A program made the translations under genes and the position numbers. Below the pieces are notes generated by a model. It did not search any database. It worked only from the letters and a program-made list of their open reading frames with translations, and had not been told where the DNA came from. From Diadema setosum (Eukaryota > Echinodermata > Echinoidea > Diadematoida > Diadematidae), in NCBI GenBank assembly GCA_033980235.1, contig CM067069.1, positions 12,598,828 to 12,662,827 on the forward strand: a stretch of 64,000 nt of DNA. The letters are read 5' to 3'. Positions 57,901-64,000 of this stretch are shown here, one piece after another; within the stretch, counting starts at the first letter, position 1, and the number at the start of each line of letters is the position of its first letter.

Positions 57901-60900
57901 TTGCAAGCGGAAATCATTTTCTTTTATAAATTCTTGGGATGATTTACCTAAATAATTATTAAGAAATGTATCAAGTATAGTAATTCATGTGTGTTTCCTC
58001 CCGTAATTATTAAAAAAAGATAAAAAAATCACGGCGAGATTGCGTCCGGATAATAGAGAGATCCGGATAAAGGGAGGCCAGATAATAGAGGTTCATCTGT
58101 ACATACATTATTCACAAATATGCACATAGTTTGCCATGAAACATGTTATTATACATTTTGTGTGGATCGTCATAAGCTATAAAAAGCTTGACTGGGACAT
58201 CCAGTATGGATAACGTGTACATATTATGTACATAAACATCATACAAAAAAATGTATTATGGGTGTTCAATTTGTTCATAGATAGGGAAATGAGAGAAGGA
58301 GAGAGAAAGAAAGAAAAAAAAAGAGAGAGGAAGAAATAAGGAGAAGGATACTCTACATAATGGTGGTTAAAGGTATTTAATACAAGATTGACAGTTCTGG
58401 TAACAACTAAGAAAAGATGCTCAAAGAAATGGTTAGAGCAAAATTTAGGGCATCGAGATCTTGGCAAAGATGATAATTGCGAGAAGAAAGGCAGTAAGAT
58501 GCAGGAGAAGATTAAAAAAAAGGATGAAGAAATAGAAGTAGGGACTTGTGGGAAAATATAGAAAAAGTAACTTGCATGACATTTGATCATTTAAAGCTTA
58601 CTGCAGGGCTGCTATGGTGTTTGTAACTTGTCTTGTGATCATTTGTGTTGGGTTTTTTTTTCAGCTACAAGCTTTGGTACAATTACTTGAAGCTTAGAAG
58701 GAAGCAAGTGAAAGGGCGCTGTATCACAGATCCCAGTTACGAGGATGTCAACAATGCGTTTGAGAGAGCGCTTGTCTTCATGCACAAGGTAAGAGCACTG
58801 CATCTAACATGTTCCTTACAGAGACACAACTTGTTCTGCAGGCAGATATCTGTGAGAAAATGTTTTCTAAAGGAATGGAAAGAAATTGTCTTGATAACAT
58901 ACACTTTTTTCGCGTAATCCATAGGAATATATAGGGTCTATTAACCAGTAGGAACCTCACCTTTTTTTTAACCCCGGAAGTAGCACCAGAAGAATGTGGT
59001 TAAGCTTTTGTTTTTGCTTTCAAGCCAATTGCCCGGCAGAGTTGTACCAGAAAACTGCCATTGAAAGGGCTTTTTTTTTTTTTTTTTTTTTTTTTGCTTG
59101 TCAGCTGATGAAACCTGGAAGTGGCACCAGAAATATTAACCCCCCACTTTTAGAAACATGTCGCCGGCCCTGATATCAGTGTATAAATTCCAGTTTTGTT
59201 CTTGTTTGCTTCTACAAATTATGCAGATTTTCTATGAATCGTCATCTTTCTGGTGTAGAATGTGTTGATGATGGCTGTTCTAAGCGAAAGTGGATATGTA
59301 GACATTAGCATCTCATATTAAACTCAGTCTTTCAAGGCTGTTGAAGTTGGTAACTTGTGATAGCAGCTTTGTAGAATAAGATGTTATGAATTGCGTGTGT
59401 GATGATTCCATGTGAAACACGCATGGTGATTCTATTGTTAAGGTTCTTGCATTTGAAGTGAAAGTTTTCACTGCAACATTGTTTCACATCATTACTATCT
59501 TATACCCAGATGCCCCGTATCTGGCTGGACTACTGTCAGTTTCTGATGGACCAGTGCAAGGTGACCCGGACGCGCCGAACACTGGACCGTGCACTGAGGG
59601 CACTGCCCATCTCCCAACATCACAGGATCTGGCCGCTATACCTCAAGTTTGTGCGCTCCTTACCACTCCATGAGACTGCTGTCAGAGTCTACAGAAGGTA
59701 CCTCAAGGTGAGGAAGCTTGAAGGGGGGCCACAACGTTCAGATTTCTCGAGACGGACCTGGGGTCTGTTTCATGAAGTCATCACATATTTACATAAATCT
59801 CAGAATGGCCAAAGTCACTCATATGTAGCTATATAAGAGAAGTAAAATCCATTTCATGAAGTCTCTCATAAGTGTGTCTTACGAGCGAAAAGTCTCTTGT
59901 AAGACTTGCATGAAACGGACCCCTTGTAATTAGTTTGCGTGTAGCTCTTGTTGTAAATTCAGGAATGCATGCAATCTCTTTATAAATTTAAGTTTGAACT
60001 ACAAGTAGATGTTTGAGTAATCACCTGTCATTCTTCTTTTTTTTTTTTTTTTAAGTCGGCGAGGAATAAATTCATAGATGATTTGAAACAGATAGCAACA
60101 CAACGCAAAACATGATGTATTGAGCATTCCAGGCCTTCCCAGAGAGCTTACAATGTGCAGCAGTGTGCACTATGTACACAAACAAGCAAATTCTCAGGCA
60201 TGCTTTCTCCAATGCCATACCTCATTTGTCTTGCTACAGGTTCTCTAAAGTGCTCAATAATGATAAACATTTGTTAAATGTTATTTAAAATTTGCAGTGC
60301 TCGGAGTGGTGTGGAGTATTTGCCCATTTTGATTTCGTTGTTTGTACATTGCGGTTGGTTCCTGCTGGTATGTTTTCTTTTTTGAGTTTGGATTCCATTG
60401 CACTCCATAGGAAATAACAAGAACCCTTTGTTGAAATATCCAGCTACGATAGTATTTTCCTTAGTCTTCATAAACTTTGGTATGTACATAAAGTGTCACA
60501 TAATTTGATTCAGCAGTTTTGATTCTACGCAGACACTAAACTGGTCACTCTCTTTCCATTTGCCTGTCTATCATGATCTCAGCTGTGTCCAGAAAATGCC
60601 GAGGAGTACATTGAATACCTTGTTGACATCCTTCGGCTGGATGAGGGCGCTGTTCGCTTGGCTTCCATCGTAAATGATGAGGACTTTGTGTCCAAGAAGG
60701 GAAAATCCAATCACCAGGTAATGGATGCATTCAAATGTGTGTCTTTAATCAATGTTCTGTCACAAGGTATTTCATAATCAATCTTGAGAAATGTCTGTTC
60801 TGCTGCAAAGTAGATTTTTTTTTTTCTTTGGATAATTTGGCTGGTAAAACTGCCCAATTACATGTATGGAAAGATTGCATTGACTGGTTTGTTGGGAACA

Positions 60901-61877
60901 AATCTTATAATTTTAGTACTCTGGAGGATTTTACCTTCCACTTGTGTTTAACAGTATGCCCAAGTGAGAGCAAATGCAAGCAGCCACAATACCAGAAATT
61001 CCAAGAAGGCTTAGTGGAGATTCTTGCATGTAGACATAAGGCCTAAAAGCTGATATTCTCTTAGAGAAGGTAGCCCTGACAATTAAAACATGAAGAGAAA
61101 TGCCAGAACCCACTGTTGATGCAATAAACTTGAAGATGAAAAAGAAATCTGCAGACATCTAAATCGATATCTATTCATAGTCCATTAACCTCGTGCGCAT
61201 TTGTTGGCACAAAGACGGCAACTGAAAGTCTTCAAATAGTATGGTAATTTTCTCATCAGAATTATGCTACCAGCAAATCTCGACTAAGTTCAGTTACATG
61301 ATGGATTCATCTTCGTGGGTGCATACTCTGTGAAATATCTGTGAAGTCATAAACATTGATACAGTACCTGTACATCATCTGGAGTGTATGGGACTGGGTT
61401 TAGATAGTTCTAGCTGTTTAGCATATTCAAATGATTCAGTTTCATTCCTTTATGGCATACTGGTTTGAGATGGTATCATGCTGATATTGGTTCTGTCTGT
61501 TATCGTTCGATAGCTCTGGCATGACCTTTGTGAGCTGATCTGTAAACACCCGACCAAAGTGACCTCACTCAAAGTGGATCCCATCATCCGAGGAGGCATC
61601 AAGAGGTTCTCCGATGAGAGGGGAAAGTTGTGGTGCTCTCTGGCTGATTACTACATCAGGAGCGGCCATTTTGAGAAGGTAAGCATTCTGTACAACCTGT
61701 TTAAATGAACACAGAACTGAACCTCCACCTCCCTTCTCTCTTTTCTGTCATTCCCTGTCTCTCATATGACTTTGGGCATTTCATGTTGAAATCCCATGTG
61801 AGTTAACCATACATTGTATGTACAGATTTTTGTTAATTCATTTTTATTTTTATTTTTTTATTTATTTTATTTTATTT

Positions 61878-61922
<45 letters not shown>

Positions 61923-63869
61923 TTTATTATTATTTTTTTTTTTTTGGGGGGGGGGAGGTGGAGCGGTTTAGATTTATGTGTGATGTGATGATATTTCATC
62001 TTGTGCATGGCAGCCTTAAAGCTGTCTATTTGGTTGTGTCTTGAATAAGCCCCTCAATCAACCAGCCAAAATCAGTCCGCTCCTTTCCTCTGAAAAAAAA
62101 AAGTAATGACTGAACACAATGAAACAAAGCAAATCTTTGGCTCAAAATGTTTGTATTGATTTGAAATAAGGGGGGTGACTTTACAGTGTAGTCTTGATGT
62201 CGTGCTTGTAAAGTTGCACTTTAACTGTGCATGAAAACATGTTAATGATGAGGGAGATGCATAAGTGCTTCAGAGCCTGTTTTGGTGAAGCAAAAATGTG
62301 TGGCAACTTGTCAGAATACATGCATAAGGAACATTTTCCCCTTATCTTTCAAAGCTGGCGATCTTGTTTTTCTTTCAACAAGTCCCAGTTGCAGAAAGGC
62401 TGTATACTGAATGTGACAGATTTTCCCTCATTTCCCATTTTACATTCTAGGCAAGAGACATCTATGAGGAGGCAATCTTCACTGTGACCACTGTCCGCGA
62501 TTTTACTCAGGTGAGCATTTTTACAGTTTTTTATTTTTTTTTTTCCTATGAGAAGGAATGATGTGTAGTTAAAGAGAAATGAAAACTCACCCCAGACATT
62601 GATATGTAACAGATGATATCGAAAGCTAATTTCTGTATGTAATATTGTGAATGAAGTTGAGATATTTCTGAGTTTGGTGTCCTGTGATCCTTGAAACTCT
62701 TTACATCAATTTGTGGTGTCTTAACCCTTATGGTGCTTTGTTCACCGATTGGCACACGCACTGCAGTGCTTTCATTGCAGATTGACAAACACGCCAGAGT
62801 GCTTTCTTTATGCTCTGACACAGATGTCTGGAAACAAATTGTCGGTGAATAGAGATTACCTAATCCCCATAATCCCCATTCAGTCTCCATGACCTTCCAG
62901 TCCAACTGGGCCACATTGCTACACCTGTGTGGGCATGCTAAGTTACAACTAGGTCAAGTTTGCAGACATTACTGAATTCAGATGAAAAACCTTGGCAAGT
63001 TAAGCTACATTTCTAAGTGCTTTAATGCAAAGAGGGACAAAATAGCAACACCCTTTAGCAAGTGTATCAATGAACTTCACATTTTGCTGCAAGATGGCAC
63101 TTTAGTAGTAGTAGTAGTAGAATGTATGTGAAATTTCAGCCCAAACTGCCTTGGGAGCAAAAGCTAGAAATATCCTTGAATTACTTTTATTCTTTTTGTA
63201 TTGTCCTATGCTTGAGATGGAAGATATCTTTTAGATGCTATATGGTGGAGAGGTTTGACCAATCAAATTGACATCAAACGACTTCACCATAAGTCATTGA
63301 GTCACTGTTAGGCTGATTCGTGTGTTACAAAGTTTTCTGTCATTAAAGTGAACTAGCACCCAAAGAATAACATTTGCTGCAGAGTTTAGGCATTGTCAGA
63401 CAACTCCATTTCTAATTTTGCAACCCATGAGAGGATTCAGTATTCAGATAATGAAGCACCTCTTTCTAGTGTGCTTGTCCGTTCAATACTCAAGGAAGGT
63501 ACTTGTATGGAACTTTATCTGGCCCGTTAAGTTCCAGAAGGGGTGGTGATTAGTCTTTTTTTTTCTCTCTAATTACCAAATCCTCTCACAGGTGATAAAG
63601 TTACCTTTTGAATTGCCTGACAGTGCCCAAACGCTTGAGCATATGTTTCTTTCTGGGTGTTGGATCCCTTTTAGCGTACCAATGCTCCATTAATGTCTGA
63701 AACTAATCCTACCCAGCTGCTCCCAGGAGCAAACCAGAAACAGATGATGATGATGCTTTGTGTCTAATCTTGTCCTCCCACCAGGTGTTTGATGCCTACG
63801 CCCAGTTTGAGGAGACCATGCTAAAGGCAAAGATGGAGGCGTCAGCTGAGACGGGGGCGTCGGAGGAAG
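54896..63869 (+). CDS. XAB2: XAB2/SYF1 pre-mRNA splicing factor, N-terminal part (8 coding exons, runs off the window)
   Basis: Spliced CDS: 54896-54934, 57221-57369, 58665-58788, 59510-59707, 60583-60717, 61514-61678, 62451-62510, 63785-63869, phases all matching, about 318 residues of an expected 850 or so. It is highly similar to human XAB2 throughout (for example EEEI..FSVKCWLRY, TDPSYEDVNNAFERALVFMH, IWLDYCQFLMDQ, KLWCSLADYYIRSGHFEKAR). The protein is a superhelix of HAT (half-a-TPR) repeats, with W/Y-rich helices visible. Family role: subunit of the SYF1/NineTeen-related spliceosomal complex and of the XAB2 complex tied to transcription-coupled repair; nuclear. The gene is divergent from GPSM2. 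The remaining exons lie to the right of the window. Confidence 0.96.
54935..57220. other. XAB2 intron 1
   Basis: Begins with a G+C-richer, CpG-containing stretch (55000-55210), perhaps part of the promoter region. Contains family G copy 2 (56284-56490). Otherwise AT-rich. Confidence 0.75.
56284..56490. repeat. Telomere-like (CCCTAA)n inside a repeat, copy 2 (family G)
   Basis: CTAACCCTAACCCTAACCCT within 56333-56412 is flanked by inverted GGGCAATTACCCC and GGGGTAATTGCCC blocks. The downstream ACCAGTATTTAGCCGGGG matches the 19.6-kb copy. Confidence 0.8.
57221..57369 (+). CDS. XAB2: XAB2 coding exon 2 (HAT 1)
   Basis: Encodes EEDDLAYEEEILRHPFSVKC, then WLRYVEHKSKGPSAGQHMIY and ERALKELPG plus two bases. 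The acceptor is GCACAG|GAA and the donor GGAAG|GTGAGA. Confidence 0.96.
57370..58664. other. XAB2 intron 2
   Basis: Contains (GAT)n (57488-57508), (ATTTG)n (57614-57640) and a complete pogo-like MITE (57656-58101). Confidence 0.8.
57656..58101. mobile_element. Pogo/Tigger-like MITE, complete (family P)
   Basis: TA-CAGTTGAACCTCTCGTATC at the left; the right end, inverted, reads CAGATGAACCTCTATTATCT, followed by TA. Subterminal CCGGATAAGGGATTTGGCCG and CCGGATAAAGGGAGGCCAG. 446 bp with no transposase. The terminal CAG(T)TGAACCTC and TA target sites are typical of pogo-derived MITEs. Confidence 0.82.
58665..58788 (+). CDS. XAB2: XAB2 coding exon 3 (HAT 2)
   Basis: Encodes (S)YKLWYNYLKLRRKQVKGRC, then ITDPSYEDVNNAFERALVF and MHK. 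The acceptor TTTTTTTCAG|C has a strong tract; the donor is AAG|GTAAGA. Confidence 0.97.
58789..59509. other. XAB2 intron 3
   Basis: AT-rich; poly-T tract at 59071-59095. Nothing else. Confidence 0.7.
59510..59707 (+). CDS. XAB2: XAB2 coding exon 4 (HAT 3-4)
   Basis: 66 codons, MPRIWLDYCQFLMDQCKVTR and onward, through RALRALPISQHHRIWPLYLK to VYRRYLK. The acceptor is ACCCAG|ATG and the donor AAG|GTGAGG. Phase is 0 at both ends. Confidence 0.97.
59708..60582. other. XAB2 intron 4
   Basis: Contains family M-like foldback (59757-59925) and a poly-T run at 60037-60053. Confidence 0.75.
59757..59925. mobile_element. Family M-like foldback MITE, copy 2
   Basis: GGGGTCTGTTTCATGAAGTC at the left and, inverted, GGGGTCCGTTTCATGCAAGT at the right. 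Inner AAGTCTCTCATAAG / CTTGTAAGACTT. Same design as 26997-27116. Confidence 0.7.
60583..60717 (+). CDS. XAB2: XAB2 coding exon 5 (HAT 5)
   Basis: Encodes LCPENAEEYIEYLVDILRLD, then EGAVRLASIVNDEDFVSKKG and KSNHQ. The acceptor is TCTCAG|CTG and the donor CAG|GTAATG. Matches human SAEEYIEYL...VVNDERFVSKAGKSNYQ. Confidence 0.97.
60718..61513. other. XAB2 intron 5
   Basis: No repeat or exon recognised. Confidence 0.65.
61514..61678 (+). CDS. XAB2: XAB2 coding exon 6 (HAT 6-7)
   Basis: Encodes LWHDLCELICKHPTKVTSLK, then VDPIIRGGIKRFSDERGKLW and CSLADYYIRSGHFEK. The acceptor is GATAG|CTC and the donor AAG|GTAAGC. Confidence 0.97.
61679..62450. other. XAB2 intron 6
   Basis: Dominated by the (TTTA)n microsatellite with T and G runs at 61840-61955. 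Confidence 0.75.
61840..61955. repeat. (TTTA)n microsatellite with poly-T and poly-G end
   Basis: About 20 imperfect TTTA units, then poly-T and ten G. Confidence 0.95.
62451..62510 (+). CDS. XAB2: XAB2 coding exon 7
   Basis: 20 codons, ARDIYEEAIFTVTTVRDFTQ, matching human ARDVYEEAIRTVMTVRDFTQ. The acceptor is TTCTAG|GCA and the donor CAG|GTGAGC. Confidence 0.97.
62511..63784. other. XAB2 intron 7
   Basis: AT-rich; short (TAG)n at 63103-63120. Nothing else recognised. Confidence 0.65.
63785..63869 (+). CDS. XAB2: XAB2 coding exon 8 (last in window)
   Basis: Encodes VFDAYAQFEETMLKAKMEAS, then AETGASEE plus one base. The acceptor is CACCAG|GTG and the donor GAAG|GTGAGA. The acidic tail is where vertebrate XAB2 has a variable E/D-rich loop. 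The gene continues beyond the window. Confidence 0.95.
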
Positions 63870-64000
63870 GTGAGAGATCAAGCCCTTAAATGTCTGGCCC
63901 CTTTCTGTGTCCCATCCTTTAAGGAGAGTGATATAAGCGTAGGGCTGCCCTCTTTTCCAGTAAAATCAAATAATTTTCTTGTATTCAAACAAGAAATAGA

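Overview
The window is eukaryotic nuclear DNA from an animal. Two intron-rich protein genes are spliced with ordinary GT/AG junctions and lie head to head in AT-rich sequence full of short non-autonomous transposons and microsatellites. The encoded proteins resemble deuterostome orthologues, and the repeat style (TTAA- and TA-flanked foldback MITEs, long G/C homopolymers, TGACCTTTGACC repeats) suggests a marine invertebrate deuterostome, most likely an echinoderm. That assignment is inference, not proof.

Minus strand, 46732 down to 3982: a complete GPSM2/GPSM1 (LGN/AGS3, fly Pins) gene. I could join 14 coding exons with matching phases into a 628-residue protein. It has N-terminal TPR repeats, a basic/serine linker with an RRRS-MEN site, a low-complexity S/N/K segment and four C-terminal GoLoco motifs. 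This protein links G-alpha-i to NuMA and dynein to orient the mitotic spindle. The coding sequence is 1.9 kb spread over 42.7 kb; introns of 8.7 and 16.4 kb hold most of the repeats. The 5' untranslated exon is uncertain.

Plus strand, 54896 to beyond 63869: the first eight coding exons (about 318 residues) of XAB2/SYF1, a HAT-repeat scaffold of the spliceosomal NineTeen-related complex. The gene runs off the right edge. A TATA-like box lies about 160 bases before the ATG.

Between the two starts lie about 8.2 kb, holding a probable GPSM2 first-exon/promoter segment near 49.7-50.1 kb and several repeats. The left 4 kb is GPSM2 3' flank or 3' UTR with one pogo-like MITE.

Repeats: I could pair up or delimit more than a dozen families, named A to Q here for convenience. 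The most striking are an 858-bp near-perfect hairpin with TTAA ends (23384-24241), nested palindromic elements at 10001-10328, 31431-32016 and 52397-52932, and a tRNA-derived SINE head near 34 kb. No reverse transcriptase, transposase, CRISPR array, rRNA or intact tRNA gene was seen. No wholly new biochemical system is evident. The most interesting material is a non-canonical fourth GoLoco motif, repeats sitting on splice sites, and the density of hairpin-forming elements inside one transcription unit.
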